From contig NZ_LT992502.1 of assembly GCF_900324475.1 (NCBI RefSeq), forward strand, positions 744,001-808,000: a DNA stretch of 64,000 bases, given 5' to 3'. The notes under the pieces are model-generated. The model did not search any database. It was not told the DNA's origin and saw nothing but the letters and a program-made list of their open reading frames with translations. The stretch comes from Enterobacter bugandensis. GTDB taxonomy: Bacteria; Pseudomonadota; Gammaproteobacteria; Enterobacterales; Enterobacteriaceae. A program made the translations under genes and the position numbers. This document shows, one piece after another, positions 33,788 to 45,660 of the stretch (its first letter is position 1; every line of letters begins with the position of its first letter).

Positions 33788-34966
33788 ATGCTGTGGTTGA
33801 TGACGATGGGGCGCCGCCTGAATGGCGTGTACGCTGCTTTTATGCTGGTGGCCTTCATGATGGGCGTGGCCGGTGCGCTACAGGCACCGACGCTGAGCCT
33901 GTTTCTCAGCCGCGAGGTGGGGGCGCAGCCGTTTTGGGTGGGCCTGTTTTATACCGTTAACGCGATTGCCGGGATCCTCGTTAGCCTGGGGCTGGCGAAA
34001 CGATCCGACAGCCAGGGCGATCGCCGCAGGCTGATCCTCTTTTGCTGCGCCATGGCCGTGGGCAACGCGCTGCTTTTTGCCTTTAACCGTCATTACCTGA
34101 CGCTCATCACCTGCGGCGTGCTGCTGGCCTCTCTGGCGAACACCGCCATGCCGCAGCTGTTCGCGCTGGCCCGTGAATACGCCGACAGCTCGGCGCGAGA
34201 GGTAGTGATGTTCAGCTCGGTGATGCGCGCACAGCTCTCGCTGGCGTGGGTCATCGGCCCGCCGCTGGCCTTCATGCTGGCGCTGAACTATGGCTTTACG
34301 GTCATGTTTTCTATCGCGGCAGGCATTTTTATTATCAGTCTGGCTCTGATTGCCTTTGCGCTGCCGTCTGTCGCCCGGGTTGAGCAGACGACGGATAAGC
34401 CCATCACTCAGGTGAGCGGCTGGCAGGATAAAAACGTGCGGATGCTGTTTATCGCCTCCACGCTGATGTGGACCTGCAACACCATGTACATTATTGATAT
34501 GCCGCTGTGGATCAGCAGCGATCTAGGCCTACCGGACAAGCTTGCGGGGATCTTAATGGGGACCGCCGCCGGGCTGGAAATTCCGGCGATGATTCTGGCG
34601 GGGTATTACGTTAAGCGCTTCGGAAAGCGTCGGATGATGATCGTTGCCGTAGCGGCTGGGGTGCTGTTCTACGCGGGGCTGCTTCTTTTCCATTCGCGTG
34701 AAGCGTTGCTGGCGCTGCAGCTGTTTAATGCCGTGTTTATTGGCATCGTTGCCGGGATCGGCATGCTCTGGTTCCAGGATCTCATGCCCGGCCGCGCCGG
34801 CTCTGCGACTACGCTTTTTACCAACAGTATTTCAACGGGCGTTATTCTGGCGGGAGTGATTCAGGGCGCGCTGGCGCAAAGTTATGGTCATGCCTCGGTT
34901 TACTGGATGATTGCGGCGATTTCGGTGGTAACGCTTGGGCTGACCTGCCGGGTCAAGGATGTTTGA
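33788..34966 (+). CDS. setA: Sugar efflux transporter SetA
   Basis: SetA is a major-facilitator exporter of glucose, lactose and their analogues, part of the SgrRST sugar-phosphate stress response. The start at ATG 33788, after an AAGGA site, gives 392 residues as in E. coli; the longer frame would begin inside the SgrS terminator region. Twelve hydrophobic segments are visible, with the MFS loop motif LAKRSDSQGDRRRL near residue 66 and YYVKRFGKRRMM after helix 8. It lies directly downstream of sgrS, with which it may share read-through transcription. Confidence 0.97.
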   Translation: MLWLMTMGRRLNGVYAAFMLVAFMMGVAGALQAPTLSLFLSREVGAQPFWVGLFYTVNAIAGILVSLGLAKRSDSQGDRRRLILFCCAMAVGNALLFAFNRHYLTLITCGVLLASLANTAMPQLFALAREYADSSAREVVMFSSVMRAQLSLAWVIGPPLAFMLALNYGFTVMFSIAAGIFIISLALIAFALPSVARVEQTTDKPITQVSGWQDKNVRMLFIASTLMWTCNTMYIIDMPLWISSDLGLPDKLAGILMGTAAGLEIPAMILAGYYVKRFGKRRMMIVAVAAGVLFYAGLLLFHSREALLALQLFNAVFIGIVAGIGMLWFQDLMPGRAGSATTLFTNSISTGVILAGVIQGALAQSYGHASVYWMIAAISVVTLGLTCRVKDV

Positions 34967-35001
34967 TTCTGGAAGGCGGCTTCACGAAATGAAACGATTT
35001 T

Positions 35002-35030
35002 CTGACAGATACAGAGAAGGCGCATAGAGT
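35002..35030 (+). promoter_or_regulatory. Candidate hok mRNA promoter
   Basis: CTGACA (35002-35007) and TAGAGT (35025-35030) are 17 bp apart, predicting a start near 35037, just before the leader hairpins. Confidence 0.5.
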
Positions 35031-35041
35031 GCGTGACGGGT

Positions 35042-35083
35042 GCTTGAGGCTGTTTGCCTCAAGCTTTCGCAAGAGGCAAACAG
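35042..35083 (+). other. Mutually exclusive hairpins in the hok leader
   Basis: Hairpin A pairs GCTTGAGGC (35042-35050) with GCCTCAAGC (35056-35064). Hairpin B pairs CTGTTTGCCTC (35050-35060) with GAGGCAAACAG (35073-35083), an 11-bp perfect stem that uses the right arm of A. Only one can form at a time, like the metastable-to-stable refolding of hok mRNAs. Confidence 0.7.
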
Positions 35084-35089
35084 TGGAGA

Positions 35090-35136
35090 GTCCCACATCA
35101 AAAAAACTGATGGGGAGACAAACTTCACAACCAACA
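35090..35136 (-). ncRNA. Putative Sok-type antisense RNA
   Basis: Reading leftwards, TTGCTT (35170-35165) and TAACCT (35147-35142) with a 17-bp spacer would start an RNA near 35135, complementary to the hok leader. A hairpin of about 9 bp with one bulge (35092-35114) could end it, though its T run is in the loop, so the 3' end is uncertain. Confidence 0.4.
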
Positions 35137-35183
35137 TTGCGAGGTTAGTCTCTTCATTGCCGAAAAGCAATAAGGAGGCTGGA

Positions 35184-35336
35184 ATGCCAAAACGTACTCT
35201 GCTGTTAGGTTTGTTTCTGATCTGTACGACGCTATTGATCTTCACCTGGATGGTGCGTGATTCGCTGTGTGAGTTGCACTTCAGACAGGAGAAAACAGAG
35301 CTGGCGGCAGTGTTGGCTTACGAAGCAAAACGTTAG
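35184..35336 (+). CDS. Hok/Gef-family membrane toxin
   Basis: This 50-residue protein is a type I toxin that would depolarise the inner membrane when made. It begins MPKRTLLLGLFLICTTLLIF, has one hydrophobic segment (about 5-24), then the family hallmark W-MVRDSLCELHFRQEK with the conserved Cys and the ending LAAVLAYEAKR, much like PndA, SrnB and HokC. A near-perfect AGGAGG site lies 5 bases before ATG 35184. The frame is open upstream to 35040 without an ATG. It lies between setA and leuD, where K-12 has no gene. Related sequences are known as plasmid addiction modules and as chromosomal copies. Confidence 0.9.
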   Translation: MPKRTLLLGLFLICTTLLIFTWMVRDSLCELHFRQEKTELAAVLAYEAKR

Positions 35337-35343
35337 CGGTATT

Positions 35344-35364
35344 GGCGGGGGAAGTGTCCCCGCC
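35344..35364 (+). terminator. Hairpin after the hok gene
   Basis: GGCGGGG (35344-35350) pairs with CCCCGCC (35358-35364), seven bases after the hok stop. It lacks a T run, so it may instead be the 3' structure protecting the toxin mRNA. Confidence 0.45.
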
Positions 35365-35398
35365 TCTCCAGAGTGGTTGAGCCTCAACGCACCCTTAT

Positions 35399-35425
35399 CA
35401 ATGGCCCGCGCCCTGCGGGCCATTG
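35399..35425. terminator. Stem-loop at the end of leuABCD
   Basis: An 11-bp stem with core GGCCCGC/GCGGGCC (35399-35409 with 35415-35425) lies 4 bases beyond the leuD stop. No T run follows in either direction, so its role as a terminator is inferred from position. Confidence 0.5.
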
Positions 35426-35428
35426 CCT

Positions 35429-36034
35429 TTAGCCCATAAACGCAGGCTGTTTTTTCTCGTACGCTGAGATGGCGTCCTCGTGCTGGAGCGTCAGGCCAAT
35501 GCTGTCCAGACCGTTCAACATGCAGTGGCGACGGAAGGCATCAATGCTGAAGCTGTAGGTCTTATCCCCGGCTTTCACCACTTCCGCTTCCAGATCCACC
35601 TCAAACGCCATCCCCGGATTTGCTTTAACCAGCGCGAACAGTTCATCGACCTGCTCGTCGCTCAGCGTCACCGGCAGCAACTGGTTGTTGAAGCTGTTGC
35701 CGTAGAAGATATCCGCGAAGCTCGGGGCGATAACCACCTTAAAGCCGTAGTCGGTCAGCGCCCAGGGCGCATGCTCACGCGAGGAGCCGCAGCCGAAGTT
35801 TTCCCGCGCCAGAAGAATGGATGCACCTTTGTATTCCGGGAAGTTCAGGACGAACTCCGGGTTTGGCACTTCGCCTTTGTCGTCCAGAAAACGCCAGTCG
35901 TTGAACAAGTGTGCGCCAAAACCGGTGCGGGTCACTTTCTGCAAAAACTGCTTCGGAATGATCGCGTCCGTATCGACGTTAGCGGCGTCCAGCGGGACAA
36001 CACGGCCCGTATGTTGGGTAAATTTCTCTGCCAT
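35429..36034 (-). CDS. leuD: 3-isopropylmalate dehydratase small subunit
   Basis: LeuD pairs with LeuC to isomerise 2-isopropylmalate to 3-isopropylmalate. The 201 residues equal E. coli. It is the aconitase swivel domain, with [13 protein letters not shown] near residue 20 and the substrate-loop motif [16 protein letters not shown] near residue 77. Last gene of leuABCD, 10 bases after leuC. Confidence 0.98.
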   Translation of the reverse strand: MAEKFTQHTGRVVPLDAANVDTDAIIPKQFLQKVTRTGFGAHLFNDWRFLDDKGEVPNPEFVLNFPEYKGASILLARENFGCGSSREHAPWALTDYGFKVVIAPSFADIFYGNSFNNQLLPVTLSDEQVDELFALVKANPGMAFEVDLEAEVVKAGDKTYSFSIDAFRRHCMLNGLDSIGLTLQHEDAISAYEKKQPAFMG

Positions 36035-36044
36035 GATTGTCTCC

Positions 36045-37445
36045 TTATTTCAGGCTGCGAATATCGGCGAAATGGCCGGTAACTGCCGCAGCGGCGGCCA
36101 TTGCCGGGCTGACCAGGTGAGTGCGTCCACCCCGGCCCTGACGGCCTTCAAAGTTACGGTTGCTGGTGGAGGCACAGCGCTCACCCGGGTTCAGGCGGTC
36201 GTTGTTCATCGCCAGACACATGGAGCAGCCCGGCAGACGCCATTCGAAGCCTGCTTCGATAAAGATCTTATCCAGTCCTTCCGCTTCCGCCTGGGCTTTC
36301 ACCGGACCGGAGCCAGGAACCACCAGCGCCTGCACGCCCGGCGCCACTTTGCGGCCTTTGGCAATCTCTGCCGCCGCGCGTAAGTCCTCGATACGGGAGT
36401 TGGTGCAGGAGCCGATGAACACCTTATCAATGTTCACCTCGGTCAGCGGTACGCCGGGTTTCAGCCCCATATAGGCCAGCGCTTTTTCCGCACTGGCGCG
36501 TTCGACCGGATCGGCGAAGGAAGCCGGGTCAGGAATGCTGTCGTTGACGGAGATGACCTGGCCAGGATTGGTACCCCAGGTGACTTGCGGCGCAATCTCT
36601 TCCGCCTGCAGCGTGACAACGGTATCAAAGTTGGCACCGTGGTCAGTTTTCAGGGTTTTCCAGTACGCGACCGCGTCGTCAAAATCCTGACCTTTCGGCG
36701 CGTGCAGACGGCCTTTCACATAGTTGAAGGTGGTTTCGTCCGGTGCGACCAGGCCTGCTTTAGCACCCATCTCAATCGCCATGTTGCACAGGGTCATACG
36801 GCCTTCCATGCTCAGCGCCTGAATGGCTTCACCGCAGAATTCCACCACGTGACCGGTACCGCCTGCGCTGCCGGTTTTGCCGATAATCGCCAGCACGATA
36901 TCTTTCGCGGTGATGCCCGGCGCGGCTTTGCCCTTCACCTCAATCTTCATGGTTTTGGCGCGGCCCTGTTTCAGAGTCTGCGTCGCCAGAACGTGCTCAA
37001 CTTCCGATGTGCCGATGCCGAACGCCAGCGCGCCAAACGCGCCGTGGGTCGCGGTATGGGAGTCGCCACAGACGATGGTCATGCCCGGCAGCGTAATACC
37101 CTGCTCAGGTCCCATCACGTGGACGATGCCCTGATACGGGTGGTTCAGATCGTACAGCTCCACGCCAAATTCGTTGCAGTTCTTGATCAGCTCCTGCATC
37201 TGGATGCGCGCCATCTCGCCGGAAGCATTGATGTCTTTGGTCTGGGTGGAGACGTTGTGATCCATCGTGGCAAAGGTTTTACCCGGCTGGCGCACCGGAC
37301 GCTTGTGCGCGCGCAGGCCGTCGAAGGCCTGCGGAGAGGTCACTTCGTGCACCAGGTGGCGGTCAATGTACAGCAGCGGGGTTTCGTTTGGCGCCTCGTA
37401 GACAACGTGCGCATCAAACAATTTTTCATATAACGTCTTGGCCAT
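36045..37445 (-). CDS. leuC: 3-isopropylmalate dehydratase large subunit
   Basis: LeuC carries the [4Fe-4S] cluster of isopropylmalate isomerase. The 466 residues equal E. coli. Aconitase signatures are visible: [21 protein letters not shown] near residue 127, [19 protein letters not shown] near 345 with the first cluster Cys, and [13 protein letters not shown] near 405 with the other two cluster Cys. It is 10 bases before leuD and 2 bases after leuB. Confidence 0.98.
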   Translation of the reverse strand: MAKTLYEKLFDAHVVYEAPNETPLLYIDRHLVHEVTSPQAFDGLRAHKRPVRQPGKTFATMDHNVSTQTKDINASGEMARIQMQELIKNCNEFGVELYDLNHPYQGIVHVMGPEQGITLPGMTIVCGDSHTATHGAFGALAFGIGTSEVEHVLATQTLKQGRAKTMKIEVKGKAAPGITAKDIVLAIIGKTGSAGGTGHVVEFCGEAIQALSMEGRMTLCNMAIEMGAKAGLVAPDETTFNYVKGRLHAPKGQDFDDAVAYWKTLKTDHGANFDTVVTLQAEEIAPQVTWGTNPGQVISVNDSIPDPASFADPVERASAEKALAYMGLKPGVPLTEVNIDKVFIGSCTNSRIEDLRAAAEIAKGRKVAPGVQALVVPGSGPVKAQAEAEGLDKIFIEAGFEWRLPGCSMCLAMNNDRLNPGERCASTSNRNFEGRQGRGGRTHLVSPAMAAAAAVTGHFADIRSLK

Positions 37446-37447
37446 GA

Positions 37448-40110
<2,663 letters not shown>

Positions 40111-40153
40111 GGGTTAGGTCCTTGTCAGTCTTAGGGCGCCTTGCTACGAGCAT

Positions 40154-40184
40154 AAAAAAACCCGCGCAGTGGCGCGGGTTTTTA
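40154..40184 (-). terminator. leu attenuator terminator
   Basis: Read leftwards, CCCGCGC (40178-40172) pairs with GCGCGGG (40167-40161) across a 4-base loop, flanked by A and T runs with seven T after the stem. It lies between leuL and leuA, where ribosome progress on leuL decides whether it forms. Confidence 0.92.
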
Positions 40185-40201
40185 GTCTTACTGGTGACGA
40201 T

Positions 40202-40288
40202 TCAACGCTGAATTTCGCCCGCCAGTCTACCGCGCACAGTGGATGCGTTTAGTAGTAGTAGACTGATGAAACGAATGGTGCGTGTCAT
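40202..40288 (-). CDS. leuL: leu operon leader peptide
   Basis: The 28-residue leader MTRTIRFISLLLLNASTVRG, then RLAGEIQR, contains four consecutive leucine codons, all CTA, the rarest leucine codon of enterobacteria. Slow reading when charged Leu-tRNA is scarce lets the antiterminator form upstream of the attenuator. An ACGGAGC site precedes ATG 40288. The length equals E. coli LeuL. Confidence 0.93.
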   Translation of the reverse strand: MTRTIRFISLLLLNASTVRGRLAGEIQR

Positions 40289-40321
40289 GAATCGTGCTCC
40301 GTTAAATTCAATATGCTTTTA

Positions 40322-40350
40322 GTGGTACTGGATACCGCTGTGCATGTCAA
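40322..40350 (-). promoter_or_regulatory. leuLABCD promoter
   Basis: Read leftwards, a perfect TTGACA (40350-40345) and a weak TACCAC (40327-40322) are 17 bp apart. The E. coli leu promoter likewise couples TTGACA to a poor -10, the one whose mutation gave the supercoiling-sensitive leu-500 phenotype. Confidence 0.65.
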
Positions 40351-40897
40351 CCCCTGATGGTAAAAACGGCCCCAGAAGGCTAAACAGAGAGGGTGTGTTG
40401 TTTAGCTTATTGTGCTGGGTTTTTGATTTTTAACTTAACTAATTGTCTATTTTTGGACTTAAAAAACATTTGCAGAAACGAATAAACATAACGGGTATTT
40501 TTCAGGTGACGCAGTCCTCACAAATGCTTTCTCTTTAAACCGTTTTACTATCATGGAGTTATCTTTTTTTGAGAGAGCTTTTTCTCCCTTCAAATAGAAT
40601 CATTGATAACAGATTGTTAACTTAATTCTGCTCAATGTCGATAACAGTTTAATTATACTTAAGTCATCCTTAACTGGATGGTTATTGTATATTGATTTGG
40701 TTTATGGTTTCATTCAAACACTAAAGTTAAGCATATCCTTTGTGCCGTTTTGTATTATAGCATTATTAGATAATCTTTATATATTCCGATTTTTAAACAA
40801 TTTTCTTTCGCTGGTCGTATCTGCATGGTAAATCATATTTTTCGAAATTATTACAGTGCGTTGGCGAAGGGAGTGTAGCGTGACAGTGGAGTCAGAA
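40351..40897. other. AT-rich leuL-leuO intergenic control region
   Basis: About 550 bases with no credible gene. It is strongly AT-rich beside GC-rich genes, with repeated T and A runs (for example near 40425-40490 and 40560-40640). In E. coli and Salmonella the matching region is silenced by H-NS and holds LeuO and BglJ-RcsB control sites for leuO; that role is inferred here. No individual promoter could be fixed. Confidence 0.6.
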
Positions 40898-41842
40898 GTG
40901 CCAGAAAATAATATTAAACAACCACAGATTACTGATGGAATTAAACCACAGTTACGCACGGTGGATCTTAATCTACTGACGGTGTTTGATGCTGTCATGC
41001 AGGAGCAGAATATCACGCGTGCGGCACAAGCCCTGGGGATGTCACAGCCTGCCGTAAGTAATGCCGTTGCCAGGCTTAAGGTTATGTTCAACGACGAATT
41101 GTTTGTTCGTTATGGAAGAGGGATCCAGCCTACAGCGCGGGCTTTCCAGCTTTTCGGCTCCATCCGCCAGGCGCTGCAGCTGGTGCAAAATGAGCTGCCG
41201 GGCTCGGGCTTTGAACCCTTAAGCAGTGAGCGAGTATTCCATCTCTGCGTCTGCAGTCCATTAGATAATTATCTGACATCAATTATTTATAATAAAGTTG
41301 AAGAGATCGCACCTAATATTAATCTCGTCTTTAAATCGTCCTTAAATCAAAACACCGAACACCAGTTACGTTACCAGGAAATCGAATTCGTCCTGGGTTA
41401 TGAAGAATTCCGCCGTCCTGAATTTTCCTGTGTACCGCTGTTTAAAGATGAAATGGTGCTGGTTGCCAGCAAAAAACATCCACGACTGAATGCGCCGTTA
41501 CGTGAAAGTGACGTTTATAGCGAACAGCATGCCGTTGTTGCGCTCGACAGATATGCCTCCTTTAGCCTGCCCTGGTACGACACTGCGGAGAAACAGGCGA
41601 GCGTGGCTTATCAGGGGATGGCCATGGTCAGCGTGTTAAACGTCGTTTCCCAGACGCAGCTGGTGGCAATTGCCCCACGCTGGCTGGCAGAAGAGTTCTC
41701 TGGCGCGTTAAATCTGCAAATTTTGCCTCTGCCGCTCAAGCTAAATAGCCGCACCTGCTATCTCTCCTGGCATGAAGCTGCTGGACGGGATAAAGGACAT
41801 CAGTGGATGGAAGAGCTACTTATTAGCATCTGCCGTCGGTAA
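40898..41842 (+). CDS. leuO: LysR-type global regulator LeuO
   Basis: LeuO is an H-NS antagonist regulating many silenced genes. The GTG at 40898 gives 314 residues, the E. coli length, and the same distance from MPE to KPQLR. A GTG at 40880 with AAGGGAG 6 bases upstream would add six residues and is a real alternative. The HTH is [24 protein letters not shown] (about 38-61), followed by the substrate-binding domain ending [18 protein letters not shown]. It is divergent from leuLABCD. Confidence 0.95.
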   Translation: MPENNIKQPQITDGIKPQLRTVDLNLLTVFDAVMQEQNITRAAQALGMSQPAVSNAVARLKVMFNDELFVRYGRGIQPTARAFQLFGSIRQALQLVQNELPGSGFEPLSSERVFHLCVCSPLDNYLTSIIYNKVEEIAPNINLVFKSSLNQNTEHQLRYQEIEFVLGYEEFRRPEFSCVPLFKDEMVLVASKKHPRLNAPLRESDVYSEQHAVVALDRYASFSLPWYDTAEKQASVAYQGMAMVSVLNVVSQTQLVAIAPRWLAEEFSGALNLQILPLPLKLNSRTCYLSWHEAAGRDKGHQWMEELLISICRR

Positions 41843-41848
41843 TCGAGT

Positions 41849-41899
41849 CAGGATAAATTGCATCTTTGCATGTGATTTATCCTGGTTTTGTTTCTTTTA
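41849..41899 (+). terminator. leuO terminator
   Basis: CAGGATAAAT (41849-41858) pairs with ATTTATCCTG (41875-41884), a 10-bp perfect stem, followed by GTTTTGTTTCTTTT. It starts six bases after the leuO stop. Confidence 0.85.
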
Positions 41900-42222
41900 T
41901 TAATATTTTGTTCTGTTGCGTATTTTATCTGGTGGCTGCCAGGCCCGTAAAAATAGATGATTTTCTACATCGCCGCGCTTTTCAGCGATGATTTATCATC
42001 TCATCCCCTAATTTCAGATGAATTAACCATATCCTCTGACAATGTCTGTTTTTTCTGCTTTCACGGCCTCTTATCTCTCCTGGTTTGCGAATTGCCTGCC
42101 TCATAACGAGCGGTTAAGGTAAGTATCACTCTGCAAAATAGAAGACGGGTTCATCCCGATCGCAAGACGGTGCGGAAATGAATTCGGCGGTCCGTCTATA
42201 ACAAAATGCCTGGAGGCAAAGC
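41900..42222. promoter_or_regulatory. ilvIH upstream control region
   Basis: About 320 bases without a gene. AT-rich segments (41900-41945, 41980-42060) fit the multi-site Lrp control known for E. coli ilvIH, but no Lrp motif can be fixed by eye. A GGAGG site (42212-42216) precedes the ilvI start. I could not settle the -35 and -10. Confidence 0.5.
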
Positions 42223-43947
42223 ATGGAGATGTTGTCTGGCGCGGAAATGGTCGTCCGGTCGCTGATCGATCAGGGCGTAAAGCAAGTGTTCGGCTATCCT
42301 GGCGGCGCGGTCCTCGATATTTATGACGCACTGCATACGGTAGGGGGTATTGACCATGTGCTGGTACGCCATGAGCAGGCGGCGGTACATATGGCCGATG
42401 GCCTGGCGCGTGCGACGGGTGAAGTGGGCGTGGTCCTGGTCACGTCGGGGCCCGGTGCGACAAACGCCATTACCGGCATTGCGACCGCGTACATGGACTC
42501 TATTCCGCTGGTGATCCTTTCCGGACAGGTCGCGACATCACTGATTGGCTATGATGCGTTTCAGGAGTGCGACATGGTCGGGATTTCGCGTCCCGTCGTG
42601 AAGCACAGCTTCCTGGTCAAGCAAACCGAAGACATTCCTGGCATTCTGAAGAAGGCGTTCTGGCTGGCGGCAAGCGGGCGCCCGGGGCCGGTGGTGGTCG
42701 ATCTCCCTAAAGATATCCTGAACCCGGCAAACAAGCTGCCCTATGTCTGGCCGGAATCGGTGAGCATGCGCTCTTACAACCCAACAACGCAGGGTCACAA
42801 AGGTCAGATCAAACGCGCGCTGCAAACGCTGCTGGCCGCTAAAAAACCGGTGGTCTATGTCGGTGGCGGGGCCGTCAATTCAGCGTGTGAGGCACAGCTT
42901 CGTGAACTGGTTGAAAAGCTCAATCTTCCTGTTGCGTCATCGCTGATGGGACTCGGAGCGTTTCCCGCCACCCACCGTCAGGCGCTCGGCATGTTGGGTA
43001 TGCACGGTACCTATGAAGCCAACATGACGATGCATCATTCTGACGTCATCTTTGCCGTCGGCGTGCGTTTTGACGATCGTACGACCAACAACCTGGCGAA
43101 GTATTGCCCGAACGCCACCGTGCTGCACATTGATATCGATCCGACGTCAATTTCAAAAACGGTGTCGGCTGATGTACCTATCGTCGGCGACGCGCGACAG
43201 GTCCTTGAACAAATGCTGGATCTGCTGGCGCTGGAAAACACAGCGCAACCGCTGGATGAAATCCGTGACTGGTGGCAGCAAATTGAGCAATGGCGCGCGC
43301 GGCAGTGTCTGAAATATGACACCCAAAGCGAGCATATTAAGCCGCAGGCGGTCATCGAAACGGTATGGCGACTGACGAAAGGCGACGCGTATGTGACCTC
43401 TGACGTGGGCCAGCATCAAATGTTTGCCGCCCTCTATTATCCGTTTGATAAACCGCGTCACTGGATCAACTCGGGAGGTTTAGGCACGATGGGCTTTGGC
43501 CTGCCTGCCGCGCTGGGCGTGAAGCTGGCGCTGCCAAATGAAACCGTCGTCTGCGTGACCGGAGACGGCAGTATTCAGATGAACATTCAGGAACTTTCCA
43601 CCGCGATGCAATATGAGCTGCCGGTACTGGTGCTCAACCTTAATAACGGCTATCTCGGTATGGTGAAGCAGTGGCAGGATATGATCTACTCGGGCCGCCA
43701 CTCTCAGTCATATATGAAATCGCTGCCGGATTTTGTTCGTCTTGCTGAAGCTTACGGTCATATAGGGATGCGGGTGACCGATCCGGCTGAGCTGGAAACG
43801 AAGCTCGCCGAAGCGCTTGAGCACGTTAAAAACAACCGCCTCGTCTTTATGGATGTCATCGTTGATGGAACCGAGCACGTTTATCCGATGCATATTCGCG
43901 GCGGCGGTATGGACGAGATGTGGTTAAGCAAAACGGAGAGAACCTGA
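42223..43947 (+). CDS. ilvI: Acetohydroxyacid synthase III catalytic subunit
   Basis: IlvI condenses pyruvate with pyruvate or 2-ketobutyrate in the first common step of valine, isoleucine and leucine synthesis. The 574 residues equal E. coli. It has the ThDP activating Glu in [12 protein letters not shown] near 47, FAD-region [11 protein letters not shown], and the ThDP/Mg motif [18 protein letters not shown] near residue 447 continuing to [13 protein letters not shown]. It pairs with IlvH, one base downstream. Confidence 0.98.
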   Translation: MEMLSGAEMVVRSLIDQGVKQVFGYPGGAVLDIYDALHTVGGIDHVLVRHEQAAVHMADGLARATGEVGVVLVTSGPGATNAITGIATAYMDSIPLVILSGQVATSLIGYDAFQECDMVGISRPVVKHSFLVKQTEDIPGILKKAFWLAASGRPGPVVVDLPKDILNPANKLPYVWPESVSMRSYNPTTQGHKGQIKRALQTLLAAKKPVVYVGGGAVNSACEAQLRELVEKLNLPVASSLMGLGAFPATHRQALGMLGMHGTYEANMTMHHSDVIFAVGVRFDDRTTNNLAKYCPNATVLHIDIDPTSISKTVSADVPIVGDARQVLEQMLDLLALENTAQPLDEIRDWWQQIEQWRARQCLKYDTQSEHIKPQAVIETVWRLTKGDAYVTSDVGQHQMFAALYYPFDKPRHWINSGGLGTMGFGLPAALGVKLALPNETVVCVTGDGSIQMNIQELSTAMQYELPVLVLNLNNGYLGMVKQWQDMIYSGRHSQSYMKSLPDFVRLAEAYGHIGMRVTDPAELETKLAEALEHVKNNRLVFMDVIVDGTEHVYPMHIRGGGMDEMWLSKTERT

Positions 43948-43948
43948 T

Positions 43949-44440
43949 ATGCGCCGGATATTATCGGTATTACTGGAAAACGAGTCTGGCGCACTGTCGC
44001 GCGTCATTGGGCTTTTTGCGCAGCGTGGCTATAACATTGAAAGCCTGACCGTGGCACCAACGGACGATCCGACGCTGTCGCGTATGACGATTCAGACCGT
44101 TGGCGATGCCAAGGTAATTGAGCAGATCGAGAAACAGCTGCATAAGCTGGTCGATGTGCTGCGCGTAAGCGAGTTGGGGCAGGGCGCTTACGTTGAGCGT
44201 GAGGTCATGCTGGTAAAAATACAGGCCAGCGGTTACGGGCGCGAAGAGGTCAAACGCAATGCGGATATCTTCCGCGGGCAGATCATCGACGTCACGCCTT
44301 CTCTTTATACGGTTCAACTGGTCGGAACCAGTGACAAGCTGGACGCTTTCCTGGCATCCGTGCGGGATGTAGCAAAAATTGTTGAGGTGGCGAGATCGGG
44401 GATCGTTGGTCTGTCACGCGGCGAGAAAATCATGCGGTAG
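43949..44440 (+). CDS. ilvH: Acetohydroxyacid synthase III regulatory subunit
   Basis: IlvH activates IlvI and makes it valine-sensitive. The 163 residues equal E. coli. The N-terminal ACT domain ([20 protein letters not shown], residues 2-21, then [14 protein letters not shown]) binds valine at the dimer interface; the C-terminal ferredoxin-like half follows from about residue 80. A GGAGAG site lies within the ilvI end, so translation is coupled. Confidence 0.97.
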   Translation: MRRILSVLLENESGALSRVIGLFAQRGYNIESLTVAPTDDPTLSRMTIQTVGDAKVIEQIEKQLHKLVDVLRVSELGQGAYVEREVMLVKIQASGYGREEVKRNADIFRGQIIDVTPSLYTVQLVGTSDKLDAFLASVRDVAKIVEVARSGIVGLSRGEKIMR

Positions 44441-44464
44441 TTGTTAAAAAGGTTCGCCTCTTTC

Positions 44465-44494
44465 AGCCCGGTCACCAAAGCCGGGCTTTTTTTT
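44465..44494 (+). terminator. ilvIH terminator
   Basis: AGCCCGG (44465-44471) pairs with CCGGGCT (44481-44487), followed by a T run of eight. Confidence 0.92.
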
Positions 44495-44619
44495 GCGTAA
44501 TCAGCCGACAACGCAGATAAAAGCGGTTGCCGCGAAGGCTTTTCTGCGTTTAGATGTTAAAAGATTTAACCATAACCTTGACAGGGCCATGGACTCTTTT
44601 CTTTTTTTAAGGGGCAATT

Positions 44620-45627
44620 GTGAAACTGGATGAAATCGCCCGGCTAGCCGGCGTGTCACGAACAACGGCCAGCTATGTGATTAACGGCAAAGCAAAGCAG
44701 TACCGCGTCAGCGATAAGACCGTTGAAAAAGTTATGGCGGTGGTTCGTGAGCATAACTACCATCCGAATGCTGTCGCTGCCGGCCTGCGTGCCGGGCGCA
44801 CCCGCTCTATTGGTCTGGTGATCCCGGATCTGGAAAACACCAGCTATACCCGTATCGCCAACTATCTCGAACGTCAGGCCCGCCAGCGCGGTTACCAGCT
44901 GCTGATAGCCTGTTCTGAAGACCAGCCCGATAACGAGATGCGCTGCATTGAACATCTGCTCCAGCGTCAGGTCGATGCCATCATCGTCTCGACCTCCTTA
45001 CCGCCGGAGCATCCGTTTTACCAGCGCTGGGCGAACGATCCGTTCCCCATCGTGGCGCTGGACCGCGCGCTCGATCGTGAGCATTTCACAAGCGTAGTGG
45101 GTGCCGATCAGGATGACGCGGAAATGCTGGCCGCTGAGCTGAGAACCTTCCCCGCTGAAACGGTGCTATATCTTGGCGCGCTGCCCGAGCTTTCCGTAAG
45201 CTTCCTGCGTGAGCAAGGGTTCAGAACCGCCTGGAAAGACGATCCGCGTGAAGTCCACTATCTCTATGCCAACAGCTATGAACGCGAAGCCGCTGCGCAG
45301 CTGTTCGAAAAATGGCTGGAGACGCACCCGATGCCCCAGGCGCTGTTCACCACGTCATTTGCCCTTCTGCAGGGGGTAATGGATGTCACCTTGCGTCGTG
45401 AAGGCAAGCTTCCCTCTGACCTGGCGATCGCCACGTTTGGGGATAACGAGCTTCTCGATTTCCTTCAGTGCCCGGTGCTGGCGGTGGCCCAGCGTCACCG
45501 AGATGTAGCGGAACGCGTCCTGGAGATTGTTCTGGCGAGCCTGGATGAGCCGCGCAAACCGAAGCCGGGTCTGACGCGTATCAAACGTAATCTCTATCAT
45601 CGCGGAATTTTGAGCCGCCATAAATGA
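44620..45627 (+). CDS. cra: Catabolite repressor/activator Cra (FruR)
   Basis: Cra is a LacI-family regulator that senses fructose 1-phosphate (and weakly fructose 1,6-bisphosphate), directing carbon between glycolysis and gluconeogenesis. A GTG start at 44620 after AAGGGG gives 335 residues, one more than E. coli. The HTH and hinge are [20 protein letters not shown] (residues 1-20) and [20 protein letters not shown] near 48-67; the effector domain follows. Its own terminator follows the stop codon. Confidence 0.97.
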   Translation: MKLDEIARLAGVSRTTASYVINGKAKQYRVSDKTVEKVMAVVREHNYHPNAVAAGLRAGRTRSIGLVIPDLENTSYTRIANYLERQARQRGYQLLIACSEDQPDNEMRCIEHLLQRQVDAIIVSTSLPPEHPFYQRWANDPFPIVALDRALDREHFTSVVGADQDDAEMLAAELRTFPAETVLYLGALPELSVSFLREQGFRTAWKDDPREVHYLYANSYEREAAAQLFEKWLETHPMPQALFTTSFALLQGVMDVTLRREGKLPSDLAIATFGDNELLDFLQCPVLAVAQRHRDVAERVLEIVLASLDEPRKPKPGLTRIKRNLYHRGILSRHK

Positions 45628-45632
45628 AATGA

Positions 45633-45660
45633 CGGGGCGGCGAAAAACCGCCCCTTTTTA
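45633..45660 (+). terminator. cra terminator
   Basis: GGGGCGG (45634-45640) pairs with CCGCCCC (45648-45654), followed by TTTTTA. Confidence 0.9.

Noticed and set aside
35110-35148. 12-codon frame starting ATG 35110 as a mok leader peptide
   Set aside because: It has a suitable position but no good ribosome site and ends 35 bases before hok, so coupling is doubtful; not listed as a gene.
34982-35245. 87-codon minus-strand frame over the hok locus
   Set aside because: It starts inside the toxin gene and crosses its leader; the forward Hok frame has clear family residues and a strong ribosome site, this one has neither.
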